DNA of 64,000 bases from JAXLYE01 sp046351595 (GTDB lineage Bacteria > Myxococcota_A > Polyangia > Palsa-1104 > JAEUJZ01), in contig JAXLYE010000002.1 in the NCBI GenBank assembly GCA_046351595.1, positions 434,001 through 498,000 on the forward strand, written 5' to 3'. The notes under the pieces were generated by a model. That model had not been told where the DNA came from and ran no database searches. It was given only the letters and a program-made list of their open reading frames with translations. A program made the position numbers and the translations under genes. Shown in pieces: positions 1 to 9,022 of this stretch (its first letter is position 1; every line of letters begins with the position of its first letter).

Positions 1-785
1 CAGTACGAGCACTGCTCGCCGGGGTTCTTCGGCGCCGCCGACTGCTGGAAGCACAGGTTGCCGCGGAACTTGTCGCCGGTCGCCACGGCGTTGCCCTTGC
101 CGTCGACGGTGGTGTCGATGTAGACGCAGACCTGGGACGGCGGGTTGTTGGTGCCGAAGCGGGTGTCCGGCGGGCAGGTCTTGGTGCCGACGAGGCACTG
201 CAGGTGGCAGATGCCGCCGTGATCGTTCTCGTACGCGGCGCGGACGCAGCCGCCGGCGTACTTGGCCTCGCCGACCTCGCACTGGCCCGTGCCCTTGGTC
301 GGGTCGCAGTCGAAGTTGGCGTTGGGGAAGCAGATGCCGCCGGTGTCCCCGTCGAAGGCGCAGACGTAGTCCGGCTTGCGGCAGGTCGAGGCGCTGGTGC
401 ACTGGGCCATGCAGTACTGCTTGCTCGCGCCGGGCAGCGTCACGCACTTGCCGGTGCCGCAGTCCGAGTTGCTGGTGCACTCGCGCGAGCAGTAGCCGCC
501 CGTCGTCGCCACCAGGCGTGGATCGTTGAGCAGCGTGCCCTTCCAGCACACCGCCGGCAGCGCCGAGTTGCCCTCGGTGCAGTCGGTGTTGGCGAGGCAG
601 GAGGCGCCGATGCAGCCGGCGCCCTTGCACAGCGTCGGGTCCGAGACGGTGCCGCCGTCGCCGCTGCCGCCGTCGCTGGTGCCGCCGTCGGAGCTGTTCT
701 GGGTCGTATTGCCGCTGCAGGCGGTGAGCACCCCGAGCATCACGGAGAGCAGGAAAGAGGGGACTAAGGACAGGCTACGCTTCAT
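1..785 (-). CDS. Cys-rich lipoprotein, C-terminus beyond the window
   Basis: The reading frame starts at an ATG at 785 and stays open to the left edge, so the 3' end is missing. A strong GGAGGAAC Shine-Dalgarno lies 7 bases upstream. The N-terminus is a lipoprotein signal: Lys-Arg, a hydrophobic stretch, then the lipobox LTAC. A Gly/Asp/Ser linker (DGGTSDGGSGDGG) follows, then a long Cys-rich region with many short Cys-to-Cys spacings such as CTSNSDCGTGKC and CMAQCTSASTC. Such disulphide-rich surface lipoproteins are common in myxobacteria and their functions are mostly unknown. No enzyme motif is visible. The gene is probably monocistronic at its 5' side, because the upstream 960 bases hold no gene. 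Confidence 0.75.
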   Translation of the reverse strand, partial: MKRSLSLVPSFLLSVMLGVLTACSGNTTQNSSDGGTSDGGSGDGGTVSDPTLCKGAGCIGASCLANTDCTEGNSALPAVCWKGTLLNDPRLVATTGGYCSRECTSNSDCGTGKCVTLPGASKQYCMAQCTSASTCRKPDYVCAFDGDTGGICFPNANFDCDPTKGTGQCEVGEAKYAGGCVRAAYENDHGGICHLQCLVGTKTCPPDTRFGTNNPPSQVCVYIDTTVDGKGNAVATGDKFRGNLCFQQSAAPKNPGEQCSY

Positions 786-1747
786 CGATCAGTTCCTCCG
801 ACGCAACGGAATCCAGGGAGCGCTGCGGCTCGCCTGCGAGCTGAGGAGGCGTGGACCTGCCCTCCCCCGGGAGCCCCTACCGGCGCGCAGTCGCTAAAGA
901 CCTTGCCCGCATTTTATCCCGGCGAGCACATCGCAGGGCAGCCTTTGTTCGCGGCGCCCTCAGCGTCGGGCCGCGGCTGCGACTGCGGAATCCGCCTGGT
1001 CGGATCGTTAAAAGGCCTTCCGCGCAGCGCGCCCGGACCGCCGGAGGGGCGAAGGGCACGCCCGGCGGTCCGCGGCGAGGGGGGCGCCTGGTGCGCAGGG
1101 GGTCCGGATCCGCGGCTTGCTACCCCTTGCACCCGCGAAACGCCGCGCAGCCCTCGGGCTACGGGGTCACCGCCGCCGCGCGCCCGCGCACAGCCTGCGA
1201 CGACGCTGCCCGGAATCCGGTGCGCCGCGCGGGGTGGCCGGCCAGGCAGCCGGGCCGGGTTGCGCGCGTGCGCGACTCAAGATGCGCAGCTTGGCGCCGG
1301 GGGCGCCCGCGCGCGGCTCGTGACTACGCACTTTGCGCCGTGCGTGCCCGCGCGCGACTTGGAGCTGCGCAACTTTGCGCCGTGTGCGCCCGCGCGCCGC
1401 TCATGACTACGCAACTTGGAGCGGTGCGCGCCCGTGCGCGGTGCTCGAGCAGGCGTCTCAGCCCCTGCGCGCCCGCGCGGCGTGGCCGACCCCGCACCCT
1501 GCACCGTGTGCGCCCGCACCCCCGTGCGCGACCCCGTAGCTGCAGGCGGCGGGCGCGTTTACGCGGCTCGCGACTACGCGGCTCGCGCGATTTTCGGCTT
1601 CGCCCGTCAGTCCGACCCGTGTTGCGCCAGCAGTGGCCGGACCTTTGATGCCTGCCGAGCGGGGGCAGCCCGCCCGTCATCGCGTCCGCTCCCGAGCAGG
1701 ACGCGCGCAGCGCTCGACGGAGCGCGGGCCGCGGGCGGGTCGCCGCG
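786..1747. other. Gene-free GC-rich stretch with degenerate repeats
   Basis: About 960 bases between the Cys-rich lipoprotein start and the end of the PilZ gene. Open frames occur on both strands, but their translations are Arg/Ala/Pro-rich and low in complexity, as expected from random GC-rich DNA, and none has a ribosome-binding site. The upstream signals of the leftward lipoprotein must lie here. The part from about 1274 to 1446 is made of degenerate repeats (listed separately). Confidence 0.5.
1274..1446. repeat. Four degenerate tandem copies, about 40-48 bases each
   Basis: Copies begin near 1274, 1322, 1362 and 1405. Each has GACTacGCaacttTGCGCC-like sequence followed by a GYGCGCCCGCGCGC tract. 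Three of the four contain a GCGC-(A)ACTTTG or CAACTTGG core. Spacings are 48, 40, 43 and about 42. No reading frame is kept across the copies, so this is not coding repetition. Confidence 0.5.
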
Positions 1748-2380
1748 TCAGGCGGCTTTGAGGCGGCGGATCAGCTCGCGGATGCGCCGCGAGCCGCCGC
1801 CGTCGCGGTAGAGGAACTTGATGCCGGCGCCGGCCTCGGCCAGGTAGGCGACGCGCCCGGCCAGCGGCACCGGCACCGCGCCGCCGGGCAGGAGCACGTC
1901 CAGCACCACCTCGGACCCGAGCGGCGGCAGCGCGCGCTCGCTGCGCAGCAGCGCGCCGCCGAGCGAGATCTCGACCATCTCGCCCGGCTGGCTGTCGAGG
2001 CTCCCCTCGGTGCGGTAGGTGACCGGGATGGTGACCGGCAGGCGCGTGTGGCGGCGCTTGCGCGCGACCACCTGGCCGTCGAGCGCCGCCAGCATGAAGT
2101 CGCGCTTCTCGGCCTCTTCCAGAAGGAACTCGACGAGCGCGCCGGCGCGGATGCGCAGCCGCGGCAGCGCCGGGCGCCACGACTTGACCTCGGCGCGCAG
2201 CATGACCTTGTTGGGCAGGCCGCGACAGAACACCTCGACGACGACCGGGTCGCCGGCCGTCAGCGGCGTGGTGGTCGCGACAAACAGACCGCCGTTGGGC
2301 AGCTCGCTGTTGTAGGCCTCATCGAAGTCTTCGCGGCTGTGGAAGCGCGCCTTCAGGATCTGCATACCGTCGCGGACCAT
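1748..2380 (-). CDS. Tandem PilZ-like domain protein
   Basis: A 210-residue cytoplasmic protein. The N-terminal half (about 8-95) resembles the PilZ-like domain common in myxobacteria: SREDFDEAYNSELPNGGLFV at the start and GLPNKVMLRAEVKSW further on. The C-terminal half is a more canonical PilZ domain with the arginine motif KRRHTRLPV near residue 108 and the EISLGGALL segment in place of (D/N)xSxxG. PilZ domains bind cyclic di-GMP; the Arg motif in the second domain is consistent with binding, the first domain lacks it. The start at 2380 could instead be the ATG at 2365 (MQILKARF), 10 bases after a TATGGT box. Partner and output are unknown. Confidence 0.8.
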   Translation of the reverse strand: MVRDGMQILKARFHSREDFDEAYNSELPNGGLFVATTTPLTAGDPVVVEVFCRGLPNKVMLRAEVKSWRPALPRLRIRAGALVEFLLEEAEKRDFMLAALDGQVVARKRRHTRLPVTIPVTYRTEGSLDSQPGEMVEISLGGALLRSERALPPLGSEVVLDVLLPGGAVPVPLAGRVAYLAEAGAGIKFLYRDGGGSRRIRELIRRLKAA

Positions 2381-2476
2381 ATCACAAGCCGATCGCGATA
2401 CAACCGCGGCCGCGCGCGCCTGCGGGCCGCTCGCAGCAGACCCCGCCAGCGCCGGGGAAGGCCCGCAGCGCGGCGA

Positions 2477-4174
2477 TCAGCCGGGGGGCAGGAAGCGCAG
2501 GCGCAGCGTGTCGCTCAATCCGCTCGGCAATCCGCTCGGCAATCCGCTCGGCAATCCGCTCGGCAATCCGCTCGGCAATCCGCTCGGCGATCCGCCGGGC
2601 GATCCGCCGGGCGATCCGCTTGGCGACCCGCCCGGCGACCCGCCGGGCGCGGCGAACTCGAGCCGCACCAGCTGCTCGCGGCCGCCGCCGATCTCGATGG
2701 TGTCCGGCGCGGCCAGCGGCGCCAGCGCCTCGCCCTCCGCGCCCGGCGGCACCAGGCGCAGCGCCGACAGCGGGACAACCTGCGACCGCGGCGTCGGGTT
2801 GCTCAGGCGCAGCTGCAGGCTCAGGCGGCCCTCGTCCGGCCGCCGCTCCAGGGAAAGGAGGCGGACCCGCAGCCCGGCAGACTCGGCGCTCGCACCGGCG
2901 CGCAGCGGCAGCCCGTGTTCGAGCCGGCCGAGCGGCTCCGCCGACCCGGCGGTGCTGGCGCCCGCGGGCGGCGCGGGAGCGGCGGAAGCGGCGGCTGCGA
3001 CGGCAGCGACGGGGGCGGCAGCGGGCGTCGGCGCGGCACCGGGCCACAGCGCGGCCGCGACCGTGACCGTCCCGCCGACCAGCGCCGCCGCCGTCAGCGC
3101 CGCCGCGATCGCGCCCCGGCCCGGGCGGCGCACCGGCCGCGACGGTACCGGCGGCGGCTCGGGCAACAGCGCCCACGAACCCGAGGACGCCAGCGCCGGC
3201 GACGACAGCGCCCGCAGCGACCGGGTCAGCGTCGGGAACCCCGGGCCCGCGGCCTCGGGCCCCTCGTGCTCGGCGAAGTCCGACGCCGCCGGGCAGCGCT
3301 TGGTGACGACCTCGCCCAGCGCCGCCCCGGTCAGCGGCCCCTCGACGAGCGCGAGCTCGATGGCGAGCTCCTGCAGCGCCCGCAGCAGCGACGGCAGCGA
3401 GGGGCGCTGCTCGGGGTGGGGCGAGAGGCAGCGGCCGAGCAGCCGTCCCAGCCCGCCGCGCCCGCGCTGCGCCGCCGGCAAGAGCTCACGCAGCACCGCG
3501 CCGAGCGCGAACACGTCGGCCGCCGGCGTCAACAGCCGCGGCGAGACCCGCAGCTCCGGCGCCAGGATCTCCTCGGTCAGAAGCGGCGCCAGCGTGCGCC
3601 GGTGCGGCACGAAGCCGAGCAGCTGCACCGCGCCGCCGCCGCTCACGAACAGCGTCGACAGCCCGAGCCCGCCGTGGCCGCGACCCGGACCGCGGCGCAG
3701 GAGGTGCTGGTGCAGCGCCAAGAGGCCGCTCGCCGCCGCGCTCATCACACGCAGGCTCCACCACGCCGGCAGCGGCTCCTTGCTGGCGCGCAGCACCGTG
3801 CCCAGATCGACGCCGAGCGGCGCCTCGCTGATCGCGAACGCGGTGCGGGCGTCGGCCTGGCCGACCTGGTGCAGGCGCAAGAGGTGGACGTGGCACAGGC
3901 CGCGCACCTCGGCCGCCGCCCGCTCGTCGAGCTCGTCGCCCGGGAACCACTCGACCAGGACCGGCCGATCCGGGCGCCCGTCCTCGCCGGGCAGCACCGC
4001 GCGCCGCCGCCGCCGCGGCGAGCCCAGGTGCGCCGCCGTTGCGCCGCCGCCGCTCAGCGGCTCGGCCGGCGCGGTCGCCCCGGCCCACGGCCCGGCCTGG
4101 AAGGTGCGCGCCGGCACGGCCGTCGGCAGGTCGTGCACTCCGTCGGGGATGAACAGCCTGCGCGGCAGCGCCAT
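2477..4174 (-). CDS. Membrane-anchored Ser/Thr pseudokinase-like protein
   Basis: A 565-residue protein with a degenerate eukaryotic-type kinase domain (about 50-300). Where kinases have HRDLKPxN and DFG it reads HGGLGLSTLFV and LLGFV, so the catalytic Asp and metal-binding Asp are gone; no VAIK lysine or glycine loop is recognisable. The C-lobe survives (LLTPAADVFALGAVLRELL, like the kinase DxxxLG segment). A transmembrane helix (about 375-395, AIAAALTAAALVGGTVTVAA) leads to an Ala/Pro linker, a beta-rich domain (about 445-520) and a Gly-Ser-Pro/Gly-Leu-Pro-Ser repeat tail. It is probably a signalling scaffold or sensor rather than an enzyme. A TATACT box sits 6 bases upstream of the ATG, and no Shine-Dalgarno is present, which suggests a leaderless mRNA. 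Confidence 0.75.
   Translation of the reverse strand: MALPRRLFIPDGVHDLPTAVPARTFQAGPWAGATAPAEPLSGGGATAAHLGSPRRRRRAVLPGEDGRPDRPVLVEWFPGDELDERAAAEVRGLCHVHLLRLHQVGQADARTAFAISEAPLGVDLGTVLRASKEPLPAWWSLRVMSAAASGLLALHQHLLRRGPGRGHGGLGLSTLFVSGGGAVQLLGFVPHRRTLAPLLTEEILAPELRVSPRLLTPAADVFALGAVLRELLPAAQRGRGGLGRLLGRCLSPHPEQRPSLPSLLRALQELAIELALVEGPLTGAALGEVVTKRCPAASDFAEHEGPEAAGPGFPTLTRSLRALSSPALASSGSWALLPEPPPVPSRPVRRPGRGAIAAALTAAALVGGTVTVAAALWPGAAPTPAAAPVAAVAAAASAAPAPPAGASTAGSAEPLGRLEHGLPLRAGASAESAGLRVRLLSLERRPDEGRLSLQLRLSNPTPRSQVVPLSALRLVPPGAEGEALAPLAAPDTIEIGGGREQLVRLEFAAPGGSPGGSPSGSPGGSPGGSPSGLPSGLPSGLPSGLPSGLPSGLSDTLRLRFLPPG
2521..2649 (-). repeat. In-frame 12-base tandem repeat (GLPS/GGSP coding)
   Basis: Five perfect copies of CGCTCGGCAATC at 2521-2580 are followed by five degenerate copies to 2640. 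Read on the minus strand they encode the near-C-terminal GGSP/GLPS tail of the pseudokinase. The identity of the five copies implies recent expansion. The 12-base unit keeps the frame whatever the copy number. Confidence 0.9.
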
Positions 4175-4180
4175 GGCTAG

Positions 4181-4186
4181 AGTATA
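4181..4186 (-). promoter_or_regulatory. Candidate -10 box (TATACT) for the pseudokinase
   Basis: TATACT on the minus strand ends 6 bases before the ATG at 4174. The best -35 at 17-18 bases is weak (AAGACG). The position implies a leaderless or almost leaderless transcript. Confidence 0.4.
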
Positions 4187-4362
4187 AGCGCGCGGCCCCG
4201 CACCCGTCTTGGCCCGCCGGACGCGCCTAGACCGCGCCCCCAGATGAAACCTGAAGTCTTGCGATAGGCGGGGGGGACGCCGGAGGCAGGGCTCCCGACG
4301 CGCAAGCGGCGGGATGCCGCGGGCAGGACCCGCGCCGATCCGTATTTCGTGTGGGGCGCGGT

Positions 4363-5607
4363 TCAGTTCAGCAGGGTCAGCAGCGCCTGCAGCGCCATGG
4401 CCTCGACGCGCTGCTTGCAGGGCTGGGACAGGAGGTGGCCCTGCCCGGTCAGGTACCAGAACTCGGCCACGGCCGGCGGCGAGGCGGCGAGCGCCGCCGG
4501 ATCCGTCGCGTCGGCGCCGGCGCTCGGGTCGGCGCTGGGCGCGCTGACCGGGCGCGGACCGGCCGGCGCGCTCGGGTCGGGGCGCGGCGGCAGCGGCCCG
4601 CACGGCAGCTGCGCCGCGAGCGCCTGCGGATCCTCGATCGACTGGGCCGGCGCAAGGGCCGCCGCCTGGGCCACCGCCGCGGGCGAAGGCAGCCCGGCGT
4701 TCGTCAGCAGCCGCTCGCGCACCGGGCGGCCGCTCTTCCACAGCGTGTCGCGCAGCCGGCAGGTCTGCAAAAGCGGGATCAGCGGGTCGCTGGTGCCGTG
4801 CACGATCACCATCGGCATGCGCAGCGTCGAAGCGACCAGCACCGGCGAGCGCGCCGACCAGGCCTCGTCGCGCGGGCGCGGATCGCGGCTTACATACGAG
4901 CGCAGCCGCGCGCCCAGCCAGCCCGCGAAGCCGAGCATCTGCAGCGGGTTCTGGTCCATGTTCTCGACGGCGTTGCGGGCGTCCGACAGCGGCGAGAACA
5001 GGACGCCGGCGCGCAGCGTCGGGTCCTCGGCGAGCATGCGCAGGCCGATGCAGCCGCCGTGCGAGAAGCCGAGCACGGCGATGCGCCGCGGATCGACGTC
5101 GGGCCGCGCGCGCAAGAGGCGCACCAGCGCCAGCGCGTCGCGGACCTCGCCCTCGCAGAACTCGATGCGGCCCTGGCTGCGGGCGCCGTCGAGGCCGCGC
5201 GGCTCGCCGCGGTACGCCGGGAACGCCGCCAGCACGCCGCGCCGCGAGAGCTCGCGGGCCATGCCGTCCGTCGTCGAGTCGTCGCCGAAGAAGCCGCCGT
5301 GCAGCAGCACCACCGCCGGGTGCTGTACGGGCGGCGGGCGCTGCGCCAGCGGCTGGGTCGCTGGCGGCTTCGTCGACGGCTCCGCGGACGGCTCTGCTGA
5401 CTGCGGGCTCGCCCCGGGCGGCGGGTACAGCGTGCCGAACTGCACCTGGCCGCCGACGACGTACTGCAGCGGCGCGGGCTTCGTCGGCGGCGGCGGGCTC
5501 GCCCCGGGCGCAGGCTCCGGGCGCGGCGAGGCACAGGCGCCGAGCAGCGCGGCGGCGCCCGCGCCGACGCGCAAGGCGAGGTGGACACGACGCAAGGTGC
5601 CTGGCAT
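4363..5607 (-). CDS. Alpha/beta-hydrolase lipoprotein
   Basis: A 414-residue protein with a lipoprotein signal (LLGAC lipobox, Cys about residue 25), a Pro-rich linker (about 26-95) and a dienelactone-hydrolase/prolyl-oligopeptidase-type alpha/beta-hydrolase domain. The nucleophile elbow is GFSHGG, the oxyanion strand is AVVLLHGGFFGDDS, the acid is probably the Asp of HGTSDPLIP and the histidine that of GQGHLL. A Pro/Ala/Asp-rich insert separates acid and histidine. It probably acts as an esterase or peptidase anchored to a membrane facing the periplasm or the cell surface; the substrate cannot be read from the sequence. It is followed on the same strand, 188 bases later, by the pseudokinase gene. 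Confidence 0.8.
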   Translation of the reverse strand: MPGTLRRVHLALRVGAGAAALLGACASPRPEPAPGASPPPPTKPAPLQYVVGGQVQFGTLYPPPGASPQSAEPSAEPSTKPPATQPLAQRPPPVQHPAVVLLHGGFFGDDSTTDGMARELSRRGVLAAFPAYRGEPRGLDGARSQGRIEFCEGEVRDALALVRLLRARPDVDPRRIAVLGFSHGGCIGLRMLAEDPTLRAGVLFSPLSDARNAVENMDQNPLQMLGFAGWLGARLRSYVSRDPRPRDEAWSARSPVLVASTLRMPMVIVHGTSDPLIPLLQTCRLRDTLWKSGRPVRERLLTNAGLPSPAAVAQAAALAPAQSIEDPQALAAQLPCGPLPPRPDPSAPAGPRPVSAPSADPSAGADATDPAALAASPPAVAEFWYLTGQGHLLSQPCKQRVEAMALQALLTLLN

Positions 5608-5683
5608 GCAGCGATTCTGAACCAGCGCTCGTCACGCGGCCACAGCGGCGCGGCCACAGCGCTCGCGGCGCGGCTCCAGGCGG

Positions 5684-7111
5684 CTACCAGCCGCGCGTCG
5701 CCACCGCGATCAGCCCCGCGGGCAGCAGCGCGCCCAGGACGCCGACGAGCACGACCTCGAAGGCGCGCAGCCGCAGCGTCAGGTCGGGCAGCTGCTCGCG
5801 CACGGCGCGGTGGAAGCCGGCCAGGATCGCCAGCGGGAACAGCCACAGCACGTCGAACGCCAGCGACAGGAAGAACACGCACGCGGTGACGCCGACGAGC
5901 ATGGCCAGCAGCGTGCGCGCCAGGTGGCGCAGCTCGGCGAGCTCCTGGGCGTCGGCGCGATCGCTGGGGGCGCCGGGCCACAAGAGCACCGACAGCCCGA
6001 GCTTCAGCGGCAGGTAGGCGCCGAGCGTGAACAGCGCGCCGCCGAGCAGACCGGTCTCGGTGAGCGCCAGCAGGAAGCTGTTGTGGGCGTTGATGAAGCT
6101 GATGCGGCCGTAGTTCTCGAAGCCGACGCCGAACAGGGGGTTTTCCCACAGCGCGTGGTAGCCGTTGATGTACGTCCAGATGCGGGTGAGCGTCGAGTAC
6201 GCCGCCTCGGCCGCGTTGCGCGTCGAGACCATCACCACCGGCGCCGCGCACAGCCCGGCCAGCAGCACGCCGGGCCAGCCGACGCGCGCGTAGAAGAAGA
6301 TCAGCATCACCAGCGCCAGCGCGAACTGCGCCGCGCGCGAGGCGGCCAGGATCAGCGCCACCGCGAACAGCACCACCGCCCCGGCGAGGAACACGCGCAC
6401 AAGCGGCGACGGCGGCGCGGTCGAGGCGTTGGCCGGCCAGGTCAACAGCCCCAGCGCCAGCGCCGCCGCCATCACCAGCGCCAGCGCCAGCCCGTTCGGA
6501 TCCATCAGGCTGCCGAAGTAGTGGATGCGGTCGGTCACCGTCGCCAGGCCCCAGGGCCCGGTGCGCTCGCAGGCCCAGCCGTAGTCGCGCAGGTGCGACT
6601 CGCTCTTGGGCACGGTGTAGCAGTCCGAGGCGGCGAGGCAGGGGCGGCGGTCGCTGGTCTGCTCGTAGTTCAGGGTCCAGGCGTTCTTGAAGTAGTGGCA
6701 CTCGCGCGCGCCGCTGCGCTGCGGGATGGCCACGGCCGCGACGACGGTCAGGCACAGCACCACGACCCACATCAGCGCGCGCAGCCGCCGCGCCGTGACC
6801 AGGGTGATGCTGACGAGGCTGGCGAAGATCAGGTCCTTGGTGTAGTCGCCGCGCAGAAACGGCACGGCCGTCTCGGTGCCGTCGGCGACGACCTTGCTGG
6901 TCAGGGCCCAGGCCCACAGCGCCCACTGCAGGCCGAGCAGGCTCGAGAGGCTCAGCCGGACGCTGCGCATCATCACGCCCGCGGCCGTCGCCGCGCCGAG
7001 CAGCGCCGTCAGCACGAGCTGCGGTCGCAGCGCCGCCACCCACTCCTGCGAGAGGTCGAGCCGCAGCAGCCGGTGGGCCACGATCACCAGCACCACGACA
7101 AACGCTGCCAT
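5684..7111 (-). CDS. O-antigen ligase-like (WaaL/Wzy_C) polytopic membrane protein
   Basis: About 475 residues with some ten hydrophobic helices. The C-terminal half carries the Wzy_C/O-antigen-ligase pattern: a conserved periplasmic region with GVGFENYGRISFINAHNSFL followed by ALTETGLLGGALF, where His-Asn-Ser and the downstream Glu-x-Gly-Leu are typical of WaaL, Wzy and PglL-type enzymes that transfer undecaprenyl-linked sugars. A large loop in the middle (about 140-205) contains four cysteines, which is unusual for the family. The ATG at 7111 is preferred over an ATG 12 codons upstream because it places a hydrophobic helix at the N-terminus. No other polysaccharide gene is adjacent, so the acceptor is unknown. 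Confidence 0.75.
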   Translation of the reverse strand: MAAFVVVLVIVAHRLLRLDLSQEWVAALRPQLVLTALLGAATAAGVMMRSVRLSLSSLLGLQWALWAWALTSKVVADGTETAVPFLRGDYTKDLIFASLVSITLVTARRLRALMWVVVLCLTVVAAVAIPQRSGARECHYFKNAWTLNYEQTSDRRPCLAASDCYTVPKSESHLRDYGWACERTGPWGLATVTDRIHYFGSLMDPNGLALALVMAAALALGLLTWPANASTAPPSPLVRVFLAGAVVLFAVALILAASRAAQFALALVMLIFFYARVGWPGVLLAGLCAAPVVMVSTRNAAEAAYSTLTRIWTYINGYHALWENPLFGVGFENYGRISFINAHNSFLLALTETGLLGGALFTLGAYLPLKLGLSVLLWPGAPSDRADAQELAELRHLARTLLAMLVGVTACVFFLSLAFDVLWLFPLAILAGFHRAVREQLPDLTLRLRAFEVVLVGVLGALLPAGLIAVATRGW

Positions 7112-7214
7112 CGCCGGATGGTCGCGCCCGCGCCCGTCGGCTGTCAATCGGCGCCGACCCCGCGCCGGCCGCCGCGCCGGCCGCCTCCCGTTCAGGGCGA
7201 CGCGCCGGGCGCCT

Positions 7215-8990
7215 TCAGTTCAGAAGCGGCGGCGGCTGCAGGTTGGCCGCGGGCATGCTGTCGGGCAGGAGGAACTGGGCGCGGCCCTTGCTGTCGACAA
7301 ACGCCTCGGCGCGCAGCTTGGCGACGCGCGAGCACGGCAGCCCCGGCATGCAGGCCAGGCCGAAGCGCGGGCTGGTGTCGGGCAGCTGGAAGATGCGCAG
7401 CTTGGCCTGCGACAGCGGCGCCCCGCTCGGGCCGTAGACCTGGAGCTTGCCGAGCGCGAGGCGCGGCAGCCGCACGTCGCCCAGGTCGAGGTCGTAGGTG
7501 GTGATGCGCTGGTTGTCGAGCGAGGAGCGCGGCGCGGTGCCGGCCTGCGGCACGAAGTCGACGTCGTAGTCGCCCTGGTCGAGGCGCAGCGCGAAGCGGC
7601 CGTCCTGGTCGGTGGTGGTCTGCGGCAGCGCCGAGTCGGCGGCGGCGGTCTCGAGCGTCCCCGCGGCGTCGGCGCGCGCGATCGGCTTGGCGACGACCTG
7701 CGCGCTCGGCACCGGCTGGCCGCTTTCGCCGAGCAGCCGCCCGGTGAGCTGGGCCCGCAGCGGCAGCTGCAGCTCCTGCAGGATGCCGCCGCTCACCGAG
7801 ACCTGCACCTCCTGCTGCGAGCTGGCGAACGGCGTGCGCGCCGGGCTGGTCACCTGCACGCGGTAGGTCAGGTTGCCGCTGGAGCCCGGGATCAAGGACA
7901 GGTGCGCGAAGCCATCGCCGTCGCTGTCGGCGCTGGCGCTGTAGACCGCGCGCTCGCCCGCGGGCAGCGTCTTGTCCTCGAGCACGACCTGGGCGGTGAC
8001 CCGCGCGCCGACGACCGGCATCAGCGCGCCGCTCGGCCCCAGGCCCCGGATCGGCAGCTGGTACAGGAGCGGCTTGCGCGCCGACGGCATGCGCAGATCC
8101 TGCGGGTACGTGGTGCCGGCCTTGGGCGGCGCAAGCGGGATCTCCAGGACGGGCAGCCCGACGCTCTGCGGACCGGGGCGCGCCACCAGCTTGAGGGCCG
8201 ACCCCGGCTCGCCGTTGAGCGCCGGATCGACCAGGACGCGGAACGAGCCGCTGAGGCCGGCCTGCGCCGACAGGCTGACCGCCGTCGACGACACGATCTG
8301 GCCGAGGGCGTCGAAGACCTGCACCGTCAGGCCGGGCACGCCCTCGTTCAGCGGGTCGAGGATGCGGCCGCTCACCACCGAGAGCTCGGTGGCCGCGCGC
8401 AGCCTGAGCGGCAGCTTGCCGTCGCCCGAGATGGCGCGCTCGATCCACAGCGGCGGGTACTGGCTGGACAGCGTGGCGTCGTCGAAGCCGACCCAGAAGC
8501 GGTAGACCTGCTCGAGCGGGCGGCTCGGCACCGGCAGGCGCAGCGACCAGGTGCCGAGCGGCCGATCGGTGGTCAGCGTGTCGAACGTATAGGCGCTCTG
8601 GCCGAGCAGGGCCGAGGGCAGCTGCGCCAGGACGCGGGCCCGCGCCAGCGGCTGCTCCTCGGCGGTGGCGACGCTGCCCTGCACCGCCGCCGGGGCGCGC
8701 AGGTGGAGCTCGGCGGTGCCGCTGCGGTCGAACAGGAGCTGCGGCAGCTCCTGCGGCGGCAGCTGGCTGTCGGTGCTGGTGCTGGTGCCGCTTACGCTGG
8801 CCGGCCAGATCTGCACGGCCCAGCCGATGCTGTTCGAGGGCGGCGGGCAGGCGTCGGGGCTGCTGCAGGCGACGGGCAGCGCCACATCATCACAGCCCGG
8901 CGCCGCGCCGGCGAGCAAGAGGAGCAGCGGCAGCAGCGTGCGCCGCCGCGACGGATGGAGGCGATGCAATGGAGCAAAGGGGTGTTTCAT
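7215..8990 (-). CDS. Lipoprotein with carboxypeptidase-regulatory-like repeats
   Basis: 591 residues. An Arg-rich N-terminus, a Leu-rich hydrophobic core and a Cys near residue 33 (AAPGC) indicate a lipoprotein, with a Pro at -2 of the lipobox that is not classical. The mature part consists of beta-sandwich repeats of the CarboxypepD_reg/transthyretin-like type; segments such as GRLLGESGQPVPSAQVVAKP and TTTDQDGRFALRLDQGDYDV show the usual pattern of a G-x-V start and a DGxFxLxLxxGxY end. These domains are structural or carbohydrate-binding modules of surface proteins. No catalytic motif is present. The gene lies 32 bases after the small lipoprotein gene and may be cotranscribed with it. Confidence 0.75.
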   Translation of the reverse strand: MKHPFAPLHRLHPSRRRTLLPLLLLLAGAAPGCDDVALPVACSSPDACPPPSNSIGWAVQIWPASVSGTSTSTDSQLPPQELPQLLFDRSGTAELHLRAPAAVQGSVATAEEQPLARARVLAQLPSALLGQSAYTFDTLTTDRPLGTWSLRLPVPSRPLEQVYRFWVGFDDATLSSQYPPLWIERAISGDGKLPLRLRAATELSVVSGRILDPLNEGVPGLTVQVFDALGQIVSSTAVSLSAQAGLSGSFRVLVDPALNGEPGSALKLVARPGPQSVGLPVLEIPLAPPKAGTTYPQDLRMPSARKPLLYQLPIRGLGPSGALMPVVGARVTAQVVLEDKTLPAGERAVYSASADSDGDGFAHLSLIPGSSGNLTYRVQVTSPARTPFASSQQEVQVSVSGGILQELQLPLRAQLTGRLLGESGQPVPSAQVVAKPIARADAAGTLETAAADSALPQTTTDQDGRFALRLDQGDYDVDFVPQAGTAPRSSLDNQRITTYDLDLGDVRLPRLALGKLQVYGPSGAPLSQAKLRIFQLPDTSPRFGLACMPGLPCSRVAKLRAEAFVDSKGRAQFLLPDSMPAANLQPPPLLN

Positions 8991-9022
8991 AAGCTAGTCC
9001 GCGGGTCGTTAGGTGAAGAGGG

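Noticed and set aside
2048..4180. Long rightward open frame opposite the pseudokinase
   Set aside because: Its translation is Arg/Gln/Ala-rich without motifs. The leftward frame has recognisable kinase C-lobe and transmembrane features. Long antisense frames are expected in DNA this rich in GC.
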